Source of the DNA: Lachnospiraceae bacterium UBA3386
GTDB lineage: Bacteria > Bacillota > Clostridia > Lachnospirales > Lachnospiraceae
NCBI GenBank assembly: GCA_002358875.1
Contig: DEPS01000047.1
Span: forward strand, 1-15,274
Length of the DNA stretch: 15,274 nt
Reading direction: 5' to 3'
The notes under the pieces were generated by a model. That model was not told where the DNA came from and searched no databases. It saw only the letters and a list, made by a program, of their open reading frames with translations. Position numbers and translations under genes: made by a program. This document shows positions 6,988-13,381 of this stretch, in pieces. Within the stretch, counting starts at the first letter, position 1. Every line of letters starts with the position of its first letter.

Positions 6988-7800
6988 CTACTGTGGGCCC
7001 GGGTGCGAAAGTCGAAGGGCCTGCGACGAGAGAAGGTCAAGATCAAGATCTCCGCCAAATATTGACAGGGCGCTTCCGACTGTTACATCCAGAGTCCCGC
7101 CGGAAAGAGCGGCGGCACGGGCAAGGTCTGTGTAAGCATGGACGCCCCCTGCATAGGTCACCGGAAAACCGCTTTTTTTGCAAAAATCACCCAGAATCCC
7201 TGCGAGCTCCTCCTGGATCCCGCTGCGTTTTCCCTCCACATCTGCCGCATGGATCAGGAACTCATCGCAGGACAGGCTGAGTTTTTCCAGCTGCTTTTGT
7301 GTAACTTTCAGGCTCGTCTCCCTCTGCCATCTGTTTGTGACGACCACAAAAGCTCCCTCCGGTGTTTTCTTACAGCTCAGATCCAGGACCAGCCTCTTTT
7401 TCCCGACAGCCGATATCATCTTTTCCAGCCGCTTTTCATCAAGCATCCCGTCCCTGAATACATATGAAGTGACGATCACATGCGAGGCGCCTGCGTCGAG
7501 AAAGTCCGACGCGTTTTCCGGATCGATCCCTCCGCCGACCTGCATACCGCCGGGGAAGGCCGAGAGTGCCTTAAGTGCCTGTGCTTTGTCGGCATTATAG
7601 GCTTCTGGGTCGGATGCCGCACTGTCGAGCAGGATGATGTGGCCCCCGAAAAGACCTTTTTCCTTATATAAGCAGGCATAATCCACTGCGCCTTTTTGGG
7701 AGACAAAATTTTCTATGACGGCCTGACCGTCTCTGATCGAACCTCCGACGATCTGTTTGACGCGTCCTCTGTGAAGATCGATGCACGGACGAATTCTCAT
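6988..7800 (-). CDS. hisA: HisA, eukaryotic-type ProFAR isomerase (histidine synthesis)
   Basis: 270 residues from ATG 7800 (GAGG about 7 nt upstream); an upstream ATG at 7830 would add ten basic residues not expected in the family. The enzyme isomerises ProFAR to PRFAR, the fourth step of histidine synthesis, in a TIM barrel. The sequence follows the yeast His6 pattern rather than the usual bacterial HisA: CIDLHRGRVKQIVGG, FVSQ, LQVGGG-like MQVGGGID, VLDLSCKK, NRWQ, EFLIHAADVEG, TYAGG and SIFGGDL. Asp8 and Asp140 occupy the expected catalytic strand ends. The gene is monocistronic, with the two-way terminator downstream and no other his gene in the window. Its leader (7801-7964) holds two hairpins (7852-7874; CCAGG/CCTGG near 7919-7934) but no T-box motif that I can see. 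Confidence 0.9.
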   Translation of the reverse strand: MRIRPCIDLHRGRVKQIVGGSIRDGQAVIENFVSQKGAVDYACLYKEKGLFGGHIILLDSAASDPEAYNADKAQALKALSAFPGGMQVGGGIDPENASDFLDAGASHVIVTSYVFRDGMLDEKRLEKMISAVGKKRLVLDLSCKKTPEGAFVVVTNRWQRETSLKVTQKQLEKLSLSCDEFLIHAADVEGKRSGIQEELAGILGDFCKKSGFPVTYAGGVHAYTDLARAAALSGGTLDVTVGSALSIFGGDLDLDLLSSQALRLSHPGPQ

Positions 7801-7837
7801 ATACAGCCTCTTTCTTTTCCTTAAAAACATCTGCTTC

Positions 7838-7874
7838 TTTATACGACCGTTCTGCCCTGCAAAAAAGAGGGCAG
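7838..7874 (-). promoter_or_regulatory. Weak hisA promoter candidate overlapping a leader hairpin
   Basis: TATAAA (7838-7843, minus strand) is a good -10, but the hexamer 17 bp upstream is TTTTTT, a poor -35. The same stretch forms CTGCCCT...AGGGCAG (7852-7874) with a 9-base loop. The promoter and the hairpin are alternative readings of this stretch; neither is certain. Confidence 0.25.
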
Positions 7875-7964
7875 GCTTTAAGCTCCTGCAAATCTCAGGA
7901 TTCCCGGTAAATCTTCGCCAGGCAGGGATCCTGGCACACTGCCGTTCACAATGTGACAGACTAT

Positions 7965-8000
7965 AAAAAACAGCACCGGACTATCCCGGTCCGGTGCTGT
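7965..8000 (-). terminator. Rho-independent terminator after dapB
   Basis: An 11-bp perfect stem (CAGCACCGGAC 7971-7981, GTCCGGTGCTG 7989-7999) is followed on the minus strand by TTTTTTAT. It lies 22 bp past the dapB stop and closes the dap transcript before hisA. Confidence 0.93.
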
Positions 8001-8021
8001 TCAGATTATATTTCCGGCATG

Positions 8022-8777
8022 TCAGGAAAGAACATCCTGCATGGTGTAGAAGCCTGCAGGTTTTCCCGCAAGGAATTTCGCGGCTTCAACCGCTCCCTTG
8101 CCGAAAACGGCCCGGCTGTAAGCTCTGTGTGAAAAGGTGATTACTTCATCCTCCCCGGCAAAGATCACGTCATGGTCTCCGACGATCGTGCCGCCGCGGA
8201 CTGCGGAAATGCCGATTTCCTTTACAGGACGTTTCTGGCGTCTGCCGCTGCGGTCGTAAACATATTCATAGGAATTTTCCAGCGAATCGTTGATACAGTC
8301 CGCAAGGGCAAGAGCCGTACCGCTGGGAGCGTCGATCTTGGCCTTGTGATGCTTTTCGACGATCTCGATGTCAAACCCCGCCGCGGCAAGCCTGGGCGCG
8401 GCCTGTGAAAGAAGGTTCTCGAGAAGGTTGATGCCAAGGGACATATTCGCGCTCTTTAAGACCGCCACCTTTTCCGATGCTTCCTTCAAAAGCGACATCT
8501 GTTCCTCTGACAGGCCTGTCGTGCAGACGACTGCGGGGATCTTTCTGTTCATACAGGATGCAAGAAGAGCGTCCATAGCAGATGCAGTGGAAAAATCGAT
8601 GACGACGTCCGCCTCTTCCCTGCAGTCGGCAGGCGACTGATAGACCGGGAAGTCCGCATAGGCGCTCCCGAACGCGTCGATACCCGCTACAATGCGCGCC
8701 TCAGGATCCCTGGATACAATGTCGGCAATGATATGTCCCATGCGGCCGCAGGCTCCATGGAGTATAATATTGATCAT
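8022..8777 (-). CDS. dapB: 4-hydroxy-tetrahydrodipicolinate reductase
   Basis: 251 residues; ATG 8777 with AGGAG upstream. It reduces the DapA product with NAD(P)H in the diaminopimelate/lysine pathway, feeding both peptidoglycan and lysine. The dinucleotide site is HGACGRMG (7-14), and the catalytic signature EKHHKAKIDAPSGTA spans 141-155 (His143/His144 and Lys147). Other conserved pieces are DFSTASA (61-67), the TTGLS segment (86-90), and the C-terminal HRAYSRAVFGKGA. Full length. It follows dapA on the same strand after a 148-bp gap rich in hairpins and is closed by its own terminator. Confidence 0.97.
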   Translation of the reverse strand: MINIILHGACGRMGHIIADIVSRDPEARIVAGIDAFGSAYADFPVYQSPADCREEADVVIDFSTASAMDALLASCMNRKIPAVVCTTGLSEEQMSLLKEASEKVAVLKSANMSLGINLLENLLSQAAPRLAAAGFDIEIVEKHHKAKIDAPSGTALALADCINDSLENSYEYVYDRSGRRQKRPVKEIGISAVRGGTIVGDHDVIFAGEDEVITFSHRAYSRAVFGKGAVEAAKFLAGKPAGFYTMQDVLS

Positions 8778-8791
8778 TTTTTTCTCCTATG

Positions 8792-8877
8792 GCCGCTCGT
8801 AAGAGCGGCAGCGCGAGGAGAAAGCCCGGAACGGGTTTCTCCCAAAGCGATCAGGCAATTTGAGCCGCACAGGCGGC
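8792..8877 (-). other. Three successive hairpins in the dapA-dapB gap
   Basis: The 148-bp gap between dapA and dapB holds GCCGCTC-GTAA-GAGCGGC (8792-8809), GGAGAAAgCCC...GGGTTTCTCC (8817-8842, one bulge) and GCCGC-ACAG-GCGGC (8864-8877). None is followed by a minus-strand T-run, so they are not simple terminators. They may be mRNA processing or stability structures, or an intergenic repeat. No lysine riboswitch pattern is recognised in this short stretch. Confidence 0.55.
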
Positions 8878-8925
8878 ACTTATGTTTTCGTTATCAGAAG
8901 ATCTGTCCGAATTCCCGCATCAGTC

Positions 8926-9819
8926 TCAGGAAATCAGTCCGAAATCCCTCATCGCCCGGGCAAGTTTTTCAGCATGTTCCTCTTCCATCTCGGTGAGGGG
9001 CATGCGCAGGGGGCCTGCATTGAATCCCATCAGGTTAACGGCCTTTTTCACAGGGATCGGATTGACCTCGGAGAAAAGGTTCCTGAAGAGGTCGTAGGTA
9101 TCTCTCTGAATTTTAGCTGCGCCCGCGACATCGCCCTTTTCAAATTTTTCGCACATATCGTGCACTGCCCTGGGAGCAATATTGGAGACGACGGAAATAA
9201 CACCGATGCCTCCCATGGACATGAGCGGCACGACCTGGTCGTCGTTTCCGGAATACAGATCGATATTGCCGTCCGTGAGGGTCATGAGCTTGACGATCTG
9301 ACCGATATCCCCGCTCGCTTCCTTGATCCCGACGATATTGGGGACATCCCTGACGAGCTGGGCGACAGTCTCGGGAACGATATTTCCGCCTGTGCGGCTG
9401 GGAACATTATAAAGGATGACAGGACATCCCGCCGCCGCTTCCGCGACCATTGTAAAGTGCTTCACAAGGCCCTTCTGGGTCGCCTTATTATAATAGGGAT
9501 GGATGACCAGCAGGCCGTCCGCGCCGTATCCCGCGAGTTCGGCAGAGAGGTTCATTGCCGTCTGCGTGCAGTTGGAGCCGCTTCCTGCTATGACCGGTAC
9601 GCGTTTCTTTGTATAGTCGATACAGAACCTGCAGACATCAAGGTGCTCCTTTTCCGTCATAGTTGCAGCCTCGCCCGTGGACCCGCAGACGACGATGGCG
9701 TCCGTGCCGTTCTCGATCTGGAAATCTATAAGCTCAGCGAATGCGTCGTAATTGACGGAATAATCATCTTCCTTAAAAGGAGTAACGATCGCAACTGCCG
9801 CATTTTTAAATACTGCCAT
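8926..9819 (-). CDS. dapA: 4-hydroxy-tetrahydrodipicolinate synthase
   Basis: 297 residues, full family length; ATG 9819 with GGAGG 8 nt upstream. It condenses pyruvate with aspartate semialdehyde, the committed step of the diaminopimelate/lysine branch. The Schiff-base lysine is Lys166 in NIVGIKEASGD. The proton-relay tyrosine is Tyr137 in LYNVPSRTG, with Arg142 for substrate binding. The relay also includes Ser47-Thr48 in CGSTGE (many homologues have Thr-Thr here) and Tyr109 or Tyr110 in HPYYNK. It sits 46 bp after the CobO-like gene and 148 bp before dapB, suggesting one operon. Confidence 0.97.
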   Translation of the reverse strand: MAVFKNAAVAIVTPFKEDDYSVNYDAFAELIDFQIENGTDAIVVCGSTGEAATMTEKEHLDVCRFCIDYTKKRVPVIAGSGSNCTQTAMNLSAELAGYGADGLLVIHPYYNKATQKGLVKHFTMVAEAAAGCPVILYNVPSRTGGNIVPETVAQLVRDVPNIVGIKEASGDIGQIVKLMTLTDGNIDLYSGNDDQVVPLMSMGGIGVISVVSNIAPRAVHDMCEKFEKGDVAGAAKIQRDTYDLFRNLFSEVNPIPVKKAVNLMGFNAGPLRMPLTEMEEEHAEKLARAMRDFGLIS

Positions 9820-9865
9820 GATAAAACCTCCAAAAATAATTACTTCCGCCGGTTATAAATATCAA

Positions 9866-10366
9866 TTAAACCGCATATTTTTTAAATCTTACCGTGCTGA
9901 TCTGCGAGATCTCGTCCACAAAAGAACAAAGCTCACCGCTCATAACGCGGCCGGTAAATATGACCTGTGTCGCGCCTCTGTGGCTCACCAGCTCACGCAG
10001 CTCATCCACCGAGATGATTCCGTTGTCAATCACGCCCAGCACTTCATCCAGGATCAGTATATCGCATTCTCCCGTCGCCAGGACCTTCCTGGCAAAGCCC
10101 AGGCTGTTGCGAATACATGAAACGTCATCCTGCTGCTGTTCAATAGGACGCTCATCAAAATCCTTATCTGATTTTTCGAACCGGAAAATCTTAATGTCTG
10201 GCTCCATCCGCTTGCAGAAAATCGATTCTGCCAGTCCTTTTCCCTTAAGGAACTGAATAATGACGGCTGTTCTTCCATCTGCCGCAGCATCCAGCGCCAT
10301 TCCGAGGGCGGCTGCCGTCTTTCCTCTACCCTCACCGGAAAAAACGGTGATCTTCCCTTCTTCCAT
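9866..10366 (-). CDS. CobO/BtuR-family P-loop protein (putative corrinoid adenosyltransferase)
   Basis: 166 residues; ATG 10366 with GAGG about 9 nt upstream. The Walker A is FSGEGRGKTAAALG (core 11-17), close to the GxGKGKT of CobO/CobA/BtuR. VIIQFLKGK (35-43) fits the family; ILILDE (103-108) is the Walker B position, and VIFTGR (135-140) matches the family's conserved ITGR. Family members transfer the adenosyl group of ATP to cob(I)alamin or its precursors. The protein ends at FKKYAV, without the usual C-terminal A-R-x-G-I-E/D-like tail that follows in BtuR, and nothing near it makes cobalamin. The substrate may therefore differ. It is the first gene of the probable dapA-dapB transcript. 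Confidence 0.72.
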   Translation of the reverse strand: MEEGKITVFSGEGRGKTAAALGMALDAAADGRTAVIIQFLKGKGLAESIFCKRMEPDIKIFRFEKSDKDFDERPIEQQQDDVSCIRNSLGFARKVLATGECDILILDEVLGVIDNGIISVDELRELVSHRGATQVIFTGRVMSGELCSFVDEISQISTVRFKKYAV

Positions 10367-10421
10367 TGAAATACCTCAGTGGTGTATTACCATTCAACCA
10401 TGATATTGCAGCTATTACAGT

Positions 10422-10450
10422 ACAATAACATGTTTTTCCATGAATGTAAA
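10422..10450 (-). promoter_or_regulatory. Candidate promoter of the CobO-like/dapA/dapB operon
   Basis: On the minus strand, TTTACA (10450-10445), a 17-bp spacer and TATTGT (10427-10422) lie about 55 bp upstream of ATG 10366 in the gap after argS. No clear terminator was found after argS, so read-through from argS may add to this promoter. Confidence 0.45.
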
Positions 10451-10512
10451 ATGAATTTTCCAGCAGGGCCGCCTGACCTTGTCCGGCAAGGGTCGGATTC
10501 TCTTTTCGTCTC

Positions 10513-12303
10513 TTACATTCTTTCGGGTGCGCTAAAGCCCAGGACATCGATGCACTGCGACAGGACGCGCTCTGTAAGGCACAAAAGGGCAATCCAGCCC
10601 TCTCTCTTTGCGGCATCCTGCTCCGTGAGGATACGGGTGGAATGGTAGAAGGTATTGAAGTCATTCGACAGCTGGTAGATGTAGGCGCATATCCTGTGGG
10701 GCGCGATATCCGCAAAAGCGCCCTCCATCATGGCATTGAAGCCGGCAAGGTCCATCATGAGCTTCTTTTCCACCGGGCCGGAGGGGATCCCGACAGCAAG
10801 AGCCTCCAGGTCCTTAGCGCCCTCTTCCTTCAGATAGCGGGTAATAATGGACCGCATGCGGACGATCGTGTACAGGATATAAGGGCCTGTGTCTCCCTCG
10901 AAGGAGGTAAATTTGTCAATATCAAAAATATAGTCCTTAGAAGCCTGGTTGGAGAGATCGCCGTATTTGAGGGCTGCGAGCGCGACCTGCCTGGCCGTCC
11001 TTTCGGCCTCTTCCCCTGGGATCTCGGGGTTTGTGCTGATCTTGGACAGCATTTCCTCCCCGATCTCCGCGATCAGGGACTCCAGGCGCATGACGCCGCC
11101 CTCTCTTGTCTTGAAGGGCTTGCCGTCCTTCCCGTTCATGGTGCCAAAACCGATGTGGACGAGCTTTGTTGAATCATCCACAAGGCCGCATTTTCTGGCA
11201 GCCCGAAAGACCTGTTTAAAGTGAAGCTCCTGCCGCTTGTCGGTGATGTAGATGATGCGGTCAGGGTGATAGGTCTCCACTCTCTCCTTTATGGTCGCAA
11301 GGTCCGTCGTCGTGTACAGGGAAGCTCCGTCGGATTTGAGGATGATGCAGGGCGGAATTTCCTTTGTATCCGTCTCCTGAGAAACGTCCACGACCAGGGC
11401 CCCCTGGCTTTCGTAGGCACAGCCGCTCTTTTTCATTTCCTCGACCATGCCGGGAATGACCGGATGCACACTTGCCTCGCCATTCCACAAATCAAAGGAG
11501 ACGTCCAGGTTCTCGTAATTTCTCTTCATATCCGCGACGGAGACCTCGACGATCTTCTGCCAGAGGGCATAGAGGCCGCGCTCCCCCTCCTGCAGCCTGC
11601 GGGTATTGTCCATGGCCTCCGCATAGTAGGAAGAGTCTGTCTTGGACTTTGCGCTGGCAAAAGGATAGATCTCCTCGAGCTCCGAAACCGTAAAAGGAGC
11701 CTGCTCAGGATAATCCCCTGTATAAGAAGGGTCAAAATACGGAAGGTTGGGTACACGCTTTTTGAGCTCTGTGATCACCAGACCCATCTGGAGGCCCCAG
11801 TCGCCCAGGTGTATGTCACCGATCACCTCTTCTCCGTGGAAGCGGGCGATCCTCTTTACCGACTCCCCGATCACGGCGCTGCGCAGGTGACCCACATGCA
11901 GGGGTTTTGCCACATTCGGTCCGCCATAGTCGAGGATGATCCGCTCCGGCTTTTCGGGAAGAGGCATGCCCAGCCTGCTGTCGCCGGCCATATTACGCAG
12001 ATAGGACTGCAGGAAGGACTCACTTACGTCCAGGTTGAGGAAACCGGGCTTAACGACCTCCGCCTTTTTAAATACTTCGGAGCCTGTGCCGCCGTTTTTC
12101 GCCGCAAGTGCCTTCGCCACATCCTCCGCGATCATAAAGGGAGCCTTTTTATACCGCTTTGCCCCCGCCATCGCACCGTTACACTGGTATTCACATAAAT
12201 CCGGGCGGTTGGAAACTGTCACGCGCCCCAGCGCACTGTCGTACCCGGCTTCCTCAAAAGCCGATGCCATTTCCTGCGATATCAGTTCCAGAAACTGTTC
12301 CAT
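10513..12303 (-). CDS. argS: Arginyl-tRNA synthetase
   Basis: 596 residues; ATG 12303 directly after AGGAGT, with a second purine-rich run (GGGGAGGA) further upstream. It is a class I synthetase that charges tRNA-Arg. The N-terminal additive domain (about 1-110) is followed by the catalytic site with PNVAKPLHVGHLRS (HIGH-type motif at 136-139), the HLGDWGLQMG motif, the TTTDLAT segment, and KPFKTREGGVMRL in place of a classic KMSKS, as is common in ArgS. The C-terminal DALR anticodon-binding domain ends in the typical FSAPERM. It has its own promoter in the queH-argS gap and no visible T-box leader. Confidence 0.97.
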   Translation of the reverse strand: MEQFLELISQEMASAFEEAGYDSALGRVTVSNRPDLCEYQCNGAMAGAKRYKKAPFMIAEDVAKALAAKNGGTGSEVFKKAEVVKPGFLNLDVSESFLQSYLRNMAGDSRLGMPLPEKPERIILDYGGPNVAKPLHVGHLRSAVIGESVKRIARFHGEEVIGDIHLGDWGLQMGLVITELKKRVPNLPYFDPSYTGDYPEQAPFTVSELEEIYPFASAKSKTDSSYYAEAMDNTRRLQEGERGLYALWQKIVEVSVADMKRNYENLDVSFDLWNGEASVHPVIPGMVEEMKKSGCAYESQGALVVDVSQETDTKEIPPCIILKSDGASLYTTTDLATIKERVETYHPDRIIYITDKRQELHFKQVFRAARKCGLVDDSTKLVHIGFGTMNGKDGKPFKTREGGVMRLESLIAEIGEEMLSKISTNPEIPGEEAERTARQVALAALKYGDLSNQASKDYIFDIDKFTSFEGDTGPYILYTIVRMRSIITRYLKEEGAKDLEALAVGIPSGPVEKKLMMDLAGFNAMMEGAFADIAPHRICAYIYQLSNDFNTFYHSTRILTEQDAAKREGWIALLCLTERVLSQCIDVLGFSAPERM

Positions 12304-12356
12304 ACTCCTGTCATTCCTCCCCTCAGGTACGAAGCCGAAAAGTTATCAATTGGTTA

Positions 12357-12385
12357 ATAATGGCAAATACCCTCTTTTTTGTCAA
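12357..12385 (-). promoter_or_regulatory. Promoter of argS
   Basis: On the minus strand, a perfect TTGACA (12385-12380), a 17-bp spacer and CATTAT (12362-12357) lie about 53 bp upstream of the argS start. It begins about 30 bp past the queH stop, so argS can be expressed independently. Confidence 0.6.
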
Positions 12386-12415
12386 GCTGTTGTCAGGATA
12401 CAGGCTGCATAACCA

Positions 12416-13231
12416 CTAAATATGAATATTATTCTGTTTTGAAAAGACGCAGCCGCAGTAGTTCTGCCGGTAGAGGTCAAACTGCCTGGACAGCTCGATC
12501 GAGCGTTTATAGCCATCCTTCTTCTTAAAATCCGATGGAAGCCACTTTACACCGTATTCATCAGCCAGGCGCTGCCCGATCCCGTTGAGGACCGCCGCGT
12601 TTTTCAGGGGGCTGATGGTAAGGGTGGTTGTAAAGAAGTCAAAGGCTCCCTCTTCCTCTTTTGTGGAGGCTTTCATCTTTGTGGAGGTTTCCACGTCTGT
12701 GGAGGTTTCCACGTTTGTGGAGGCTTCCACATCTGTGGAAGCTGCCGCCTTTGTGGAGGCTTCCACATCTGTGGAAGCTGCCGCCTTTGCAGAAGCTGCC
12801 GCTTTCGCGGCGGCGCGCAGGCGCATCTCAAAGCAGACAGCGCAGCGTGCGCCGCCCTCCGGGCAGCCCTCAAGGCCCCGGACAGCTTCAAGCCATTCCT
12901 GCGGGTCGTAGGGAGCTTCGAGGATCTCGATCCGCTTTGCCTTAGCTGTCGAGTGCATGCCTGAAAATTCCTGCTCTTTTACCTGTCTGTTATATTCCGC
13001 GATCAGGCGCTTTTCCTCCTCCAGACGCTTTGTATATTCCTCCGGCTCCGTAATGTTCGGATTATAGAAAAAGACCGTCAAATAAAAATGCTCGCGCAGA
13101 AACTCCATACAGTGGCTTGAACACGGAGCGCAGCAGCTATGTAAAAGCAGGCGGGGGGCTTTCCCGCCTGCTTTGGATATCTGCTCGATGATCTGCTGCG
13201 TCTGTCTGTTGTAATTTTCTTTCTTATCCAT
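12416..13231 (-). CDS. queH: QueH-type epoxyqueuosine reductase with a repeat insertion
   Basis: 271 residues; ATG 13231 has no strong ribosome site. QueH reduces epoxyqueuosine to queuosine in tRNA, the last step of the pathway in bacteria lacking QueG. Conserved cysteines are present: HSCCAPCSS (Cys33, Cys34, Cys37), ARCAVCFEMRL (Cys130, Cys133) and YCGC (Cys259, Cys261); several of these bind the iron-sulfur cluster in known QueH proteins. FYNPNI (55-60) and FDFFTTTLTISP (197-208) are also family hallmarks. Between them, at about 139-195, the short helix normally joining CFxxRL to FDxFTTTL is replaced by about 55 residues of hexapeptide repeats (KAAAST, DVEAST and similar). The frame is intact, so a functional enzyme with a flexible loop is likely, but activity is untested. 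It may be co-transcribed with argS downstream. Confidence 0.92.
   Translation of the reverse strand: MDKKENYNRQTQQIIEQISKAGGKAPRLLLHSCCAPCSSHCMEFLREHFYLTVFFYNPNITEPEEYTKRLEEEKRLIAEYNRQVKEQEFSGMHSTAKAKRIEILEAPYDPQEWLEAVRGLEGCPEGGARCAVCFEMRLRAAAKAAASAKAAASTDVEASTKAAASTDVEASTNVETSTDVETSTKMKASTKEEEGAFDFFTTTLTISPLKNAAVLNGIGQRLADEYGVKWLPSDFKKKDGYKRSIELSRQFDLYRQNYCGCVFSKQNNIHI
12663..12806 (-). repeat. Eight tandem 18-bp units inside queH
   Basis: Units start every 18 bp from 12663, with plus-strand forms such as GTGGAGGTTTCCACGTCT and GTGGAAGCTGCCGCCTTT. Units 4-5 (12717-12752) and 6-7 (12753-12788) are a perfect 36-bp duplication, a sign of recent expansion. Several units contain GTGGA...TCCAC arms that can fold into small hairpins. 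All changes are in frame, encoding hexapeptides. Confidence 0.95.
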
Positions 13232-13381
13232 AGATCGATCCCGGGCGTCTTCCGCCCTGTTTCGGGTGTCCTTTTTATTATTTTATTATTCGTTCAACTC
13301 AGGTTTTTTCCGCTGAGAAACGCGCAGAAACACCTCGGATCCAGCGCACCGTGAACAGTAACCATTATACTTTTGTTCTGA

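Noticed and set aside
8778..8925. Lysine riboswitch between dapA and dapB
   Set aside because: Too short and lacking the multi-helix lysine aptamer layout; lies inside the operon rather than in its leader.
8860..9858. 332-codon plus-strand ORF opposite dapA
   Set aside because: Antisense shadow of a full-length dapA with all catalytic residues.
11221..12198. 325-codon plus-strand ORF opposite argS
   Set aside because: Antisense shadow of argS, whose motifs are complete; no ribosome site or family resemblance.
12585..12945. Plus-strand repeat-rich ORFs (VEAST- and WRLP-type)
   Set aside because: They arise because the 18-bp queH array has no stop codons in several frames; queH motifs flank the array in the minus frame.
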